DNA from: Verrucomicrobiales bacterium
Lineage (GTDB): Bacteria; Verrucomicrobiota; Verrucomicrobiia; Verrucomicrobiales; DEV007
Assembly: GCA_013911195.1 (NCBI GenBank)
Contig: JACETS010000009.1
Span: forward strand, 1 to 29,743
Length of the DNA stretch: 29,743 nt
Reading direction: 5' to 3'
Within the stretch, counting starts at the first letter, position 1; each line of letters begins with the position of its first letter. Made by a program: the position numbers and the translations under genes. The notes under the pieces are model-generated. The model was not told the origin of the DNA, did not search any database, and was given only the letters and a program-made list of their open reading frames with translations. Positions 1 to 8,541 of the stretch are shown here, piece by piece.

Positions 1-143
1 GATGACACAGCTTCAATTAAATCGCCTGTATTATTGAGTTCAGGAACTGGGATAACAGTTCCATGGTCAATTGGTAATATTACAGTTTTACCATCTTTAA
101 AGAATTTATCCCAATTATGTCGGAATATATTATTTTCTTCCAT
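1..143 (-). CDS. DhnA-type class I aldolase, 5' end only
   Basis: Only the first 47 codons lie in the window; the gene runs off the left edge. The translated N-terminus begins MEENNIFRHNW and continues to a motif VILPIDHGTVIP. The hydrophobic strand followed by DHG is characteristic of the first barrel strand of DhnA/FbaB-type class I fructose-bisphosphate aldolases and their relatives (DeoC/LsrF/FbaB superfamily). Members cleave phosphorylated ketoses through a Schiff-base lysine, which would lie outside the window. It is divergent from the hydrolase/TIM-barrel/ribulokinase cassette across 106 bp, so it may act on a product of that cassette. No clear ribosome binding site precedes the ATG. 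The family call rests on one short motif, so substrate and subfamily are open. Confidence 0.6.
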   Translation of the reverse strand, partial: MEENNIFRHNWDKFFKDGKTVILPIDHGTVIPVPELNNTGDLIEAVS

Positions 144-238
144 TGTCAAAACTTGTCCATTAATAACAAAATGACAAAGAAAAACTTGGATTTCATTTCG
201 CCTTCAGATATTAAAAGTAATAAACATAAAAATTATTT

Positions 239-243
239 AGGAG
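239..243 (+). promoter_or_regulatory. Shine-Dalgarno AGGAG for the hydrolase
   Basis: AGGAG lies 6 nt before the ATG at 250. It is the clearest ribosome binding site in the window and fixes that start. Most other genes here have no recognisable Shine-Dalgarno sequence and are initiated by overlap with the preceding gene or from AT-rich leaders. Confidence 0.7.
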
Positions 244-249
244 TCTAAT

Positions 250-1052
250 ATGCCAATTATAGAAACTAACGGAATAAAGATGCACTATACTGAGCAAGGT
301 GAAGGTGATCCCCTATTACTAATTATGGGTATTACAGCTCCTGGCGCTGTCTGGGAGGCGCATGCTGAAGAGTGGCAAAAAGATTTTAGGTGTATTTTGG
401 GAGACAATCGTGGTGTTGGTGACTCAGATAAGCCTGAGGGTCCATACACGAGTGAAATGATGGCAGATGATTATGCGGGGTTGCTGGATGAGTTGGCATA
501 GAGAGTGCAAGGGTTGTCGGGTGTTCAATGGGATCAATAATTGCTCAGCAACTTGCTCTTAGGCATCCTGATAAAGTAAAGAGTGCCGTTTTGATGTGTA
601 CATGGTCTCGTTGTGATAGGTATGCTGTTTCGGTTTTTGAACATATGATGAATGCCAAAGCAAGACTGAAACCTGAGGAGTTCATGAAATTTGTTCAGCT
701 TTTAATCTTCACTAAGCCGTTCTGGGACAATGATGACTGTTATCAAGGTATCGTAGACGGTCAAAATGATGCTAAGCTGGGCGCAGCTCCCCAGCCTGTT
801 CATTCAATGGAGGCACAAGCATCAGCATGTATTAATCATGATGTTTATGCTGATTTGCCACAGATAAAGAGTCCATGCTTAGTGATAGGCGGTAAAGATG
901 ATATTTTTACTCCTGCCTGGATGTCCGAAGAAACAGCAGAAGCAATTCCTAATTCTGATTTGCATTTATATGATGGTGCGGGGCACGCATTTCATTGGGA
1001 AAAGCTAGACGATTTTAATCCCAGAGTAAGGGATTGGTTAAAAGCAAATTAA
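250..1052 (+). pseudogene. alpha/beta-hydrolase, split by one-base frameshift
   Basis: Two adjacent open frames together make one complete alpha/beta-hydrolase of about 267 residues. The first frame (ATG at 250) ends at a TAG at 499-501. The second frame continues the homology from codon 495-497. Restoring one G in the GG at 495-496 joins them into ...LLDELGIESARVVGCSMG..., a normal nucleophile elbow. The joined protein has an oxyanion-side strand (LLLIMG, 22-27), the DNRGVGDSD turn (52-60), nucleophile Ser93 in GCSMG, an acid Asp217/218 in GGKDD and the catalytic His246 in GAGHAFHW. Catalysis is therefore intact apart from the shift. Relatives include 3-oxoadipate enol-lactonase-like hydrolases and esterases; the substrate is unknown. 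It is first in a cassette with a TIM-barrel isomerase and a sugar kinase, so a lactonase/esterase role is plausible. A sequencing or assembly error is as likely as true inactivation. Confidence 0.78.
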
Positions 1053-1073
1053 TAAAAAAGAACAACATAAATT

Positions 1074-1910
1074 ATGGCTATAAAATTTGGCTCAGAAGTA
1101 TACACATGGTTCATGGATGGCTATGGCGAAGGTAATGATAACAAACTACCACACATGGCTAAAATTATCGGTGAAGCAGGGTTTGCCGGAATAGAACCAA
1201 TGGTTTTAGAACCTTATGACACTTATTGGCTTGGTGATTGTAAAGATCCTCAAAGGCTAAAAAATGCTCTCGACGAAGCAGGTATTGAATTAGCAGCGTT
1301 GGCATTAATCTGTAAGTGGGATGAAGAGGAGGAAACTGAATCTGAAAGAATTGCTGCTGACTGGACCATAGAGACATTGAAACTCTTCCCAGGAGCAGCC
1401 CTTGGTACTGTTCCCCTTCCAGATGGAAGACATAATTTACAACAGAGAAGGGTTAATTTAGTTAACAATGTTAATCGGGTCTCAAGAAGAGCAGCCGAAG
1501 CTGGATTAAAGTGCTCGTTCCATCCTAATAGTCCACCACCCTCTCTAGTGAGAACTCAAGATGATTACGATGTTGTTTTAAATAGCTTAGATCCAAATGT
1601 CACTGGATGGACTCCTGACGTTGGTCACATTGCTCGTGGTGGAATGGATGTGATTGATACAATGACCAAGTGGGGGCATTTAGTTAATCATATTCACTAT
1701 AAAGATTTTTCAGGAAATGGGCCTGAGCCATGGTCTCAAATGGGAAGTGGAAAACTTGATTTTCACAAGATTACAGAATGGCTAACTCTTCGTAATTATG
1801 AGGGTTGGATAATTTGTGAAGATGAGGCTGAAGTTGCTATAAAAGACCCCGACGGAGTTACGTTGCAAAATGGTCAGTGGTGTAAAGAGAATCTTTACCC
1901 GATGGTTTAA
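1074..1910 (+). CDS. IolE/xylose-isomerase-like TIM-barrel protein
   Basis: A 278-residue protein of the xylose isomerase-like TIM barrel family (AP endonuclease 2 superfamily), which comprises sugar isomerases, epimerases and inosose dehydratases. Visible landmarks are Glu41 at the end of an early strand (AGFAGIEPMV), a His in CSFHPN (150), a TPDVGHIARGGMD segment with Asp182 and His185, HIHYKDF with His208, and the terminal-strand acidic group ICEDE (248-252). The HPN and DVGH...HIHYKD pattern is closer to IolE-type enzymes than to tagatose 3-epimerases, which carry Glu in place of the HPN position. It follows the hydrolase by 21 nt and precedes the ribulokinase-like gene by 30 nt on the same strand, suggesting a shared catabolic path. 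There is no signal peptide, so it is cytosolic. The exact substrate cannot be read from the sequence. Confidence 0.82.
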   Translation: MAIKFGSEVYTWFMDGYGEGNDNKLPHMAKIIGEAGFAGIEPMVLEPYDTYWLGDCKDPQRLKNALDEAGIELAALALICKWDEEEETESERIAADWTIETLKLFPGAALGTVPLPDGRHNLQQRRVNLVNNVNRVSRRAAEAGLKCSFHPNSPPPSLVRTQDDYDVVLNSLDPNVTGWTPDVGHIARGGMDVIDTMTKWGHLVNHIHYKDFSGNGPEPWSQMGSGKLDFHKITEWLTLRNYEGWIICEDEAEVAIKDPDGVTLQNGQWCKENLYPMV

Positions 1911-1940
1911 ACTTCGCAATTTTTAGAAGCTCTCATTGGA

Positions 1941-3620
1941 ATGGCTAATTATGCTGTTGGTCTAGACTTTGGTACAAACTCTTGCCGATCAGTTATCATC
2001 AATGTTGATAATGGCAATGAACTTGCTACCAGTGTTTTTAACTACCCATCAGGAGAGCTTGGGATTATTACTGATAAATCTGACCCAAATGTTGCTAGGC
2101 AGAACCCACATGACTATATTATTGGTTTAGAATATATAATTAAAGAATCGCTTAGGGAGGCTGGGAACGCCTTTTCTGAATTTGATTCTAGTCAAGTAAT
2201 CGGGATAGGAGTTGATACTACTGGAAGTACGCCAATACCCGTTGATGAGAAATGTATACCCTTATCAATTAATGATAAGTTTAAAGATAATATCAATGCA
2301 CTGGTTTGGTTGTGGAAGGATCATACCTCATACGAAGAAGCCGAAGAGATAACTCGATTAGCGAATGAAAAACGTCCGCAGTACCTTCAGAGATGCGGGG
2401 GAACATATTCTTCTGAATGGTGGTGGTCTAAAATTCTTCATCTGAAAAAAATAGCGCCCGAAGTCTATGACGCAGCTTACAGCTTTATTGAGCATTGTGA
2501 TTATATTCCTGCACTGTTGTCAGGAATTAGTGATCCATTAGCGATAAAAAGAAGCGTATGTGCGGCAGGACATAAAGCAATGTTCTCAAAATCTTGGGGA
2601 GGTCTACCGGATAAGGAATTTCTTAGCTTATTAGATCCTGACCTTCCTGAACTTAGGGACAGATTGTATGAAACAGCTCATCCTTCAGATCATGTTGCTG
2701 GTTATTTATCATCAGAGTGGTCAGATTCGACTGGATTGCCTAAGGGTATTCCGATTGCAGTAGGTGCATTTGATTGTCATATGGGAGCGGTCGCCTGCGG
2801 TGTTAAGGAGGGAGTGTTTACTAAAATACTTGGTACGAGTACCTGTGATATAACAGTAGTTCCTGAATCAGAGAACCTAGATCATATACCAGGGGTTTGC
2901 GGTGTCGTTAATGGCTCAGTGTTACCTGATCATTATGGAATTGAGGCAGGTCAGAGTGCCGTTGGAGATATTTTTCTATGGTTAGTCAATAACCTTGTTC
3001 CTGATAGTTATGGGAGTAGTGCTGATGAGAAATTTGAAGCAATGGAGAAAATGATGGCAAACGATTCTCCAGGTTCATCGGGGCTACTTGCTCTGGACTG
3101 GAATAATGGAAATAGAACTATACTTGTCGATGTAAGGCTATCAGGTCTTCTATTAGGACAAACTCTACACACCAAAGCACATGAAATTTATCGGGCCTAT
3201 ATTGAAGCTACTGCTTTTGGTGCGTTAACGATAATAAATAGAATCGAAGAGAGCGGAGTTAATATTAATGAAGTTGTCACTACTGGTGGTCTTGCCGTTA
3301 AAAATGAAGCTCTAATGCAGATTTATGCAGATATTCTTCAGAGGCCATTGAAAGTAGCCATGAGTGATCAAACCTGTGCAGTGGGGGCCGCATTATTTGG
3401 AGCCAGTGTAAATGAAGGATATAATATCTTTGATCTAAGGGATAAATGTTCGAAATTTAGGGATGCCATTTATTTGCCTAATGATGATGCCGTAGAGGTC
3501 TATAAGAAATTATTTTCTCTATATAAGGACCTTCATGATGCATTCGGAACAAGCGAGTGGAATGGTAACCTCTCCAGAGTAATGAAGGAATTGATTGATA
3601 TTAGAGAAGATCAACGATGA
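1941..3620 (+). CDS. araB: ribulokinase-family FGGY carbohydrate kinase
   Basis: At 559 residues the protein has the normal length for bacterial ribulokinase. It carries the FGGY-kinase phosphate-1 motif GLDFGTNS (7-14), the AraB-type ARQNPHDY (52-59), DTTGSTPIPVD (92-102), LWKDHT (124-129), YSSEWWWSK (156-164), the catalytic Asp278 in GAFDCHMGAVACG, and LGTSTCDI (298-305). A C-terminal TTGGLAVKNEALMQIYADIL segment completes the nucleotide-binding half. Ribulokinase phosphorylates L- or D-ribulose and related ketopentoses at O5 with ATP in the cytosol. Neighbours do not include araA or araD, so the true substrate may not be L-ribulose. It sits last in the hydrolase/TIM-barrel cassette, and its last 10 nt overlap the convergent small gene. 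The symbol denotes family membership, not a proven L-arabinose role. Confidence 0.85.
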   Translation: MANYAVGLDFGTNSCRSVIINVDNGNELATSVFNYPSGELGIITDKSDPNVARQNPHDYIIGLEYIIKESLREAGNAFSEFDSSQVIGIGVDTTGSTPIPVDEKCIPLSINDKFKDNINALVWLWKDHTSYEEAEEITRLANEKRPQYLQRCGGTYSSEWWWSKILHLKKIAPEVYDAAYSFIEHCDYIPALLSGISDPLAIKRSVCAAGHKAMFSKSWGGLPDKEFLSLLDPDLPELRDRLYETAHPSDHVAGYLSSEWSDSTGLPKGIPIAVGAFDCHMGAVACGVKEGVFTKILGTSTCDITVVPESENLDHIPGVCGVVNGSVLPDHYGIEAGQSAVGDIFLWLVNNLVPDSYGSSADEKFEAMEKMMANDSPGSSGLLALDWNNGNRTILVDVRLSGLLLGQTLHTKAHEIYRAYIEATAFGALTIINRIEESGVNINEVVTTGGLAVKNEALMQIYADILQRPLKVAMSDQTCAVGAALFGASVNEGYNIFDLRDKCSKFRDAIYLPNDDAVEVYKKLFSLYKDLHDAFGTSEWNGNLSRVMKELIDIREDQR

Positions 3621-3817
3621 ATTGAGCTTTCATTTATTAAATATGAAATTCTCTTATTTTTATCAGACTTATCGCTGAGTTTCTTTAATATAAGTTTAGA
3701 GACTACATCCTCAAGTGGGATACCTTTTTCGTCAGCAATTCTTTTAAAGCTGAGGTATTGTGTTTCTGTAAGACTGACTTTTAATGGCTTATTGTTTTCG
3801 TTAAGCAAAAAATCCAT
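3611..3817 (-). CDS. small ribbon-helix-helix-like protein
   Basis: A 68-residue product that reads like a CopG/Arc-type ribbon-helix-helix protein. A short extended segment (PLKVSLTE) is followed by a helix (QYLSFKRIADEKG), a turn, and a second helix (PLEDVVSKLILKKL), then a basic hydrophilic tail. Such proteins dimerise through the N-terminal strand and bind operators, or act as antitoxins. No toxin-like gene is adjacent. It is convergent with the ribulokinase-like gene and overlaps its last 10 nt. No Shine-Dalgarno sequence precedes the ATG. It could regulate the sugar cassette, but this is inference from position only. The short length leaves a real chance that it is not expressed. Confidence 0.5.
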   Translation of the reverse strand: MDFLLNENNKPLKVSLTETQYLSFKRIADEKGIPLEDVVSKLILKKLSDKSDKNKRISYLINESSIHR

Positions 3818-3959
3818 AAATATTATCTATATTTAATCATCTGGATTTTCATGTCAGTAACAAAGTTATCGAATGTTATTGTACTAAATAATAATATATT
3901 ATGCAGCCAATTGATAATTAATCGGTTACAAAGAAATTGAGAAAACTTTGTTTAATCCT

Positions 3960-5297
3960 CTATGTTGAAAAGATTGATCCTGTAAGCGTTCCATTACTGT
4001 CACCAAACTGATCAACGCTAATACCCATTGAATGCATAATACTCAAATACATGTTGGTCATTCGCGATTTGTTTCTTATGAACTGGCCGTGATTTAATCC
4101 CATGTTCGAACCTCCAGCAATTAATGTTGGTAAATTAGTGTTTTTGTGAGTTGTACTAGCTCCACTTCCGTATAGAACAATTGTATTATCAAGAAGAGAC
4201 CCATTGTTTTCGATTATAGAATCCATTTGATTAAGAAAATGCGATAATTGTTTGCTTAAAAACAGATCATATTTAGCAAATTCTAGCATTCCCTTTTTGT
4301 CACTATAATGTGAAAGGTTGTGATGAGTGCTCTTTAGTCCCAATTTGATAGGAAAGGTATCACTAATACCCATACCGTCCTCTCGATGAAGCAAGAAACT
4401 AACGCTTCGAGTGATATCAGCATCAAAGACAAGAGATATAAGATCAAACATTGTCTTAAAATATTTAGATGGCTCTGAACTAGTATCTACATTTAAGTCT
4501 AAGTGGGAGTAGTCTTGTTGTTTGAGTGGTACATTTAACCATTTTTCAGAGGTACGAAGACGACCTTCAAATTCATTTAGTGATGTTAGGTATTGGTCCA
4601 TTTTTTGACCATCCTCATATCCAAGCCTTTTATTCAATGCCTTAGCGTTTTCATTTACAGCATCAACAAGTTTGATTCTTAATTTGAGATTAGCTTTCTT
4701 GGACTTATAATTTGAATCATTTCCTTTAAATAAAGCTTCAAAAATTCTTCGAGGATTGTTTTCGGCAGGAATTGGACGACCAGATTTGTCATATGATATC
4801 GTAGAAGTCCTAGAAGTATATCCAGTCCCTGAGTCTACGGAAAGAACGAGTGAGGGTATTCTGCAACGATGTTTAGTTTTTTCAGCAATGACCTGATCAA
4901 CTGATACAGTGTTGTAACTGCCTGGTTCAGGTTCATGTAAAGGGGCGCCAGTTAACCACATATCAGAGCAAACATGCGGGTCATTTTTAGTCCCATTAGC
5001 ATGCTCAAGTTCACCAAGAAAACTTAATTTACTTCGATGCGGCAAAAGAGGTTCAGTCGATTTTCCGAAAATAAAATTTTTGTTTTGGTCAAATTTTCTG
5101 GGAAACCAACTCCATTCATTTATGGCGTGTTTCTCGTAAGGTAGAGACATGCCATTACCAACATATAGGGCACAAAATCTTTTTGGTGTCTCATTATTTA
5201 CGGTTTCACCCATTGCCTCAAGAATTGGCAACGGGAGAGCAACTCCTGCAATACCCTTGAGAACTGCCCTTCTTTTAATTTTGAGAATCTTAGGCAT
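3960..5297 (-). CDS. DUF1552 family Tat-exported protein
   Basis: A 445-residue protein starting with a twin-arginine-type leader: KRRAVLKGIAGVALPLPILEAM at residues 8-29 supplies the RR pair, a hydrophobic core and a cleavage region. The body matches the DUF1552 family of PVC and some proteobacterial genomes (for example ALYVGNGMSLPY near 43, PHVCSDMWLTG, FLLHREDGMGISDTFP, STHHNLSHYSD, LYGSGAST). The function of DUF1552 is not established. The genes are typically found beside a DUF1592/PSCyt cytochrome-like gene, which is exactly what lies 68 nt upstream here. The pair is likely co-transcribed and acts in the periplasm or at the cell surface. The start codon is the ATG at 5297, since the leader begins there and nothing in frame lies upstream that would improve it. 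Confidence 0.85.
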   Translation of the reverse strand: MPKILKIKRRAVLKGIAGVALPLPILEAMGETVNNETPKRFCALYVGNGMSLPYEKHAINEWSWFPRKFDQNKNFIFGKSTEPLLPHRSKLSFLGELEHANGTKNDPHVCSDMWLTGAPLHEPEPGSYNTVSVDQVIAEKTKHRCRIPSLVLSVDSGTGYTSRTSTISYDKSGRPIPAENNPRRIFEALFKGNDSNYKSKKANLKLRIKLVDAVNENAKALNKRLGYEDGQKMDQYLTSLNEFEGRLRTSEKWLNVPLKQQDYSHLDLNVDTSSEPSKYFKTMFDLISLVFDADITRSVSFLLHREDGMGISDTFPIKLGLKSTHHNLSHYSDKKGMLEFAKYDLFLSKQLSHFLNQMDSIIENNGSLLDNTIVLYGSGASTTHKNTNLPTLIAGGSNMGLNHGQFIRNKSRMTNMYLSIMHSMGISVDQFGDSNGTLTGSIFST

Positions 5298-5365
5298 GTT
5301 AAATTTCTATTATAATGAAATATAAATATGAATCTATAGAGTAGTCAAATCATTGAATATAACTA

Positions 5366-8347
5366 CTATTTTTCGAGAAAAATTGGACTGTTTATAATAA
5401 ATTTGATGCAATCCTTTAGTGGGTACCCTTGAGGGGCTAGTTTTTTAATTCCTTCACTTTTTAGGTATGCAATTTCATTAAATTCGAGGGTTCTGCCTAT
5501 GGCATAGGTTGTTAAATGCTTTAAATAACTAAAGGCGATATCATCCAAATAGTTATCAATTAAGTGTTTTTTGAAATCAGAAAAATCTTGAACTGTATTT
5601 CCATCTTTTAGCCTTGATGACGAATCAATTTTTTTATTCTTAAGTAATCCGCCAGCATTATATTCTTCAAATGGAATTCCCCATGGATCAATTTTTTTAT
5701 GGCATTCCGAACATCCTTTTTGATTTCTATGCAGTTCGAGCTGTTCTTTTATTGTTAGGGATTTGGTTGATTCAGACAACTCTGGTACATTAGGGGGAGG
5801 AGGTTTTGGAGGGTCAGCGATGATTTTTTTTGCAAACCACGCACCGCGCTTGATCGGGTTGGAATGGTTTCCATCTGATAGACCTGATAAGATTGCAGAT
5901 TGAGTTAGGATTCCCCCTAAATGAGCAGTGTTGTGTTTAATCGGTTTAAAATCATAACCACTCTCTGTAAGATTTCCTAATCCGTAATAGCCAGATACAA
6001 CATCATTAACAATAATGAAATCTGAATTAATGATATTGGATAATTTAAGATTAGAGCGAATAAGATATTTAATGAAATTGGAAGGTTCTTTTCGTAGTTC
6101 CCTTTTCGTTTCTAAAGTGAGTTTAGGATATTTACTGTGATTAATGTTAACCAAATCAAATTTCTCTAAATCTAACCACTGATAAACGAACTCGTTTATG
6201 AATCTATCAAATTGTTTGTTATTAATCATTCGATCAACTTCATTAGATAATGAAGCGATAAAATTATTCATGTCTTTATAGGACTTGAGTTTTTCATCTG
6301 GGCCAGAATTCCAGAGGAAAAAAGACAATTTGGCGGCAAGTTCATATGGGGATAAGAGTTCAGGCTGAGGGGTCTTACTTTGCTCCGTAATAAAAAGAAA
6401 TTGAGGTGATGTTAAAACAACCAAGAAAGAACTTTTAAGACTGGATTTAAAGTTTTTTGAAGCCTTATATTCATTCTTCCAAACATCGAAAAGCAAAGAT
6501 TCTTCATTTATTGTCAAAGGTCTTCTATATGCTCTTTCTGCGAATTTTTTTATTATATGTTTGGCATAGTTCGACTCGTCTTGGTTCTGGGATTCAATGA
6601 ATATTGTTGAATACTCTTTTGACGGCCATTCATTTATGTAGGGTCCTTCAATTTCGATTGCCTTAATTACTACTCTTGGAATTTGTCGAGTATCCGTTGG
6701 TTCGCTACGTATAGCAATTTCATGTAAACCAGCTAGATAATTGACATTATTGTTTTCAGTATATGGTAAGGAAAATGAGCTTATAGGTGCATAAAAAGAA
6801 TACTTTTTAAATTCGTTAGTGTCGACTTTCTTGGGAGAGTCAAATTGACTTAATCTTGCTCCGACATCTGTTCTTACTCCTAAGTGAGCGCTAATGTAGG
6901 GGTTGCGATTATTAAACTTTTCAAATTCTTTTGAAGTTTCGCTGTCGGGGGGAATTAGACTTAAATTAAAAGAACGTAAGTTGTTTCCATTACCATTCGT
7001 TATTTTTATTTTTTTATCGTCTCTATTAAGCTCAACGATCATAAAAGGTATAATGATCCTATCGTCTTTGCTTTTTTGGTATGGTGGTTTGATCCGTTTA
7101 CTAAATGTTCTGCCGGAAATATCTCCTATTAAGACATCATCATTAGGCGGTCCGTCAAAAATCACATCGATTTGATAAATTCCTTTATTCTTTATATCGA
7201 TGGAAGTTTCATCATTATTTTTAATAGGAAATGAATCAGATTTTGGATCAATAAAAATATTTTTCGGTTGTAAAGCATCTTCATATCGAGCCGCTTCAGC
7301 AGTAATTTTCAAAATGCCCTCTTTAGGTAATTCTCTTGTTAATATAGATAAGGTAGGTGATGGTCCTTTAGGCTCCTTCTTTCCCCCTCTGCTTTCAGGA
7401 GATCTCGGTCTCAAAGCAATACCTTCATCTAATAGGATGGATGATCGACCATAATTATAACCACCAGTAAACCTGCCAATCATACCTACAAAAATAGAGT
7501 GGTGAAGACCATTGAATTTTTTCCATTTTCTTACGGTAGCATTTCCATTGTAACCTTCTTGAAAATCGTAGGTCTTTTTTAAATCGATTGTTGTATATTT
7601 AAAATTTTTAATAGGTTTGATTTCGGATATAAAATAATCCTTCTTATTGAATAAACTTGGGCCGTTTAATTCTATCTTATCAGTAGTAGGATTTTTATTG
7701 ATTCCTTGACCTAAATCTACTCGGAATGATTGAATTTGAGGTAATTTTATATTGTTCGAAAGGAATATATCTAACGCTCTATTTGCAATGTCGAAATAGT
7801 TCTCCAGCAGCTGTGGTGTCAATAGTAATGAATCCTCATTATTAGAGAATCCATCAACCGATACCCCATCATTGGGTAAAATATTAGATAGTTGATCGCT
7901 GATGCCTAACAGGTCTTCCAATAAGTTTTGATATTGTTGAACGGTGAGCCTTCTTGTAGAACCATTTTTTGGTTTCTGTTTCATTTTCCCAAGTGTCAAA
8001 ACGGCATCTATTTGATTAAGCGCCTTAATTATTTCATTATCCGATGGTTGAGGTTCATCATCCGGTGGCATGGCACTATCAGAGATCTGATCATACGCAT
8101 GCTGAAGGATAAATAGGTTTTTTTCGTTTGTGCTCGAATTAACTTGATCCAATCTGACTCCAGATTTCATCTTTTTTTCACCATGGCACTTAATGCAGTG
8201 AGATTTCAAAAATGGGGTCACATTGATTTCAAATGCATTTTTAACCATATCAGAAGAGTTCTTAGAATTTGTTTCTGAATAACACTTATTAATGATCCCA
8301 AAGATGATTAGGCAAATATAGGCGGCCTTTGAATGCATATATATCAT
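5366..8347 (-). CDS. PSCyt/DUF1587-1595-1592-1588-1585 secreted cytochrome-like protein
   Basis: A 993-residue multidomain protein when started at the ATG at 8347. An open frame reaching 8512 exists but reads through the tRNA gene, so the longer N-terminus is rejected. The chosen start gives a signal peptide (MIYMHSKAAYICLIIFGIIN, Cys and Ser-Glu following). Next comes a heme-c motif CIKCH at 51-55 with GEKKMKSGVRLD, the planctomycete cytochrome C segment. RRLTVQQYQNLLEDLLGI is DUF1587-like, AYRRPLTINE DUF1595-like, and FLVVLTSPQFLF DUF1592-like. SGLSDGNHSNPIKRG is DUF1588-like. A second CSECH at 879-883 with KKIDPWGIPFEEY leads into a C-terminal DUF1585-like region. Two CxxCH motifs imply covalent heme and export. 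Its biochemical role is unknown. It precedes DUF1552, its usual partner, by 68 nt. A start at the ATG at 8338 is also possible. Confidence 0.87.
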   Translation of the reverse strand: MIYMHSKAAYICLIIFGIINKCYSETNSKNSSDMVKNAFEINVTPFLKSHCIKCHGEKKMKSGVRLDQVNSSTNEKNLFILQHAYDQISDSAMPPDDEPQPSDNEIIKALNQIDAVLTLGKMKQKPKNGSTRRLTVQQYQNLLEDLLGISDQLSNILPNDGVSVDGFSNNEDSLLLTPQLLENYFDIANRALDIFLSNNIKLPQIQSFRVDLGQGINKNPTTDKIELNGPSLFNKKDYFISEIKPIKNFKYTTIDLKKTYDFQEGYNGNATVRKWKKFNGLHHSIFVGMIGRFTGGYNYGRSSILLDEGIALRPRSPESRGGKKEPKGPSPTLSILTRELPKEGILKITAEAARYEDALQPKNIFIDPKSDSFPIKNNDETSIDIKNKGIYQIDVIFDGPPNDDVLIGDISGRTFSKRIKPPYQKSKDDRIIIPFMIVELNRDDKKIKITNGNGNNLRSFNLSLIPPDSETSKEFEKFNNRNPYISAHLGVRTDVGARLSQFDSPKKVDTNEFKKYSFYAPISSFSLPYTENNNVNYLAGLHEIAIRSEPTDTRQIPRVVIKAIEIEGPYINEWPSKEYSTIFIESQNQDESNYAKHIIKKFAERAYRRPLTINEESLLFDVWKNEYKASKNFKSSLKSSFLVVLTSPQFLFITEQSKTPQPELLSPYELAAKLSFFLWNSGPDEKLKSYKDMNNFIASLSNEVDRMINNKQFDRFINEFVYQWLDLEKFDLVNINHSKYPKLTLETKRELRKEPSNFIKYLIRSNLKLSNIINSDFIIVNDVVSGYYGLGNLTESGYDFKPIKHNTAHLGGILTQSAILSGLSDGNHSNPIKRGAWFAKKIIADPPKPPPPNVPELSESTKSLTIKEQLELHRNQKGCSECHKKIDPWGIPFEEYNAGGLLKNKKIDSSSRLKDGNTVQDFSDFKKHLIDNYLDDIAFSYLKHLTTYAIGRTLEFNEIAYLKSEGIKKLAPQGYPLKDCIKFIINSPIFLEK

Positions 8348-8358
8348 ATTTGATGAAA

Positions 8359-8430
8359 TACACCCATCAGGAATCGAACCTGAACCCGCGGCTCCGGAAA
8401 CCGCTGTACTATCCATTATACTATGGGTGC
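8359..8430 (-). tRNA. tRNA-Arg (anticodon CCG)
   Basis: The minus strand folds as a 72-nt cloverleaf. The acceptor GCACCCA pairs with TGGGTGT, there is a D-arm region GTATAATGGATAGTAC, and the anticodon stem is GCGGT/GCCGC with loop TTCCGGA. The T-arm is TCAGG-TTCGATT-CCTGA. The anticodon CCG decodes CGG, giving arginine. The first acceptor pair is G-U rather than G-C. CCA is not encoded; the gene is followed by GTATTTC-like sequence, with A as the likely discriminator. It lies just upstream of the cytochrome-like gene on the same strand. Confidence 0.92.
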
Positions 8431-8450
8431 GAATGATTTTAAGAATAGCA

Positions 8451-8456
8451 ATTATA
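8451..8456 (-). promoter_or_regulatory. candidate -10 box for tRNA-Arg
   Basis: A perfect TATAAT on the minus strand lies 20 nt upstream of the tRNA 5' end, at the distance expected for a promoter with a short leader. The -35 at the right spacing (around 8474-8479) is poor. In this AT-rich DNA a chance match is possible. Confidence 0.35.
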
Positions 8457-8541
8457 ACAACCAAATCAAGACTCAGAAATATCCCCAAAACATTAACTTT
8501 ACAGCTTATCAATCACGAGATTTAGTTTCGATCCCCTGTAG

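Noticed and set aside
186..214. TTGGAT...TATTAA as a promoter for the hydrolase cassette
   Set aside because: Spacing of 17 is right but both boxes match the consensus weakly, and such matches are frequent in AT-rich DNA.
3918..3956. ACAAAG...CTTTGT hairpin as a terminator between the small gene and DUF1552
   Set aside because: Six-base stem with a long loop; its position relative to the convergent and same-strand genes does not make a clear terminator.
8348..8512. N-terminal extension of the cytochrome-like gene to 8512
   Set aside because: It reads through the tRNA-Arg gene and encodes a non-family sequence; the ATG at 8347 gives a proper signal peptide.
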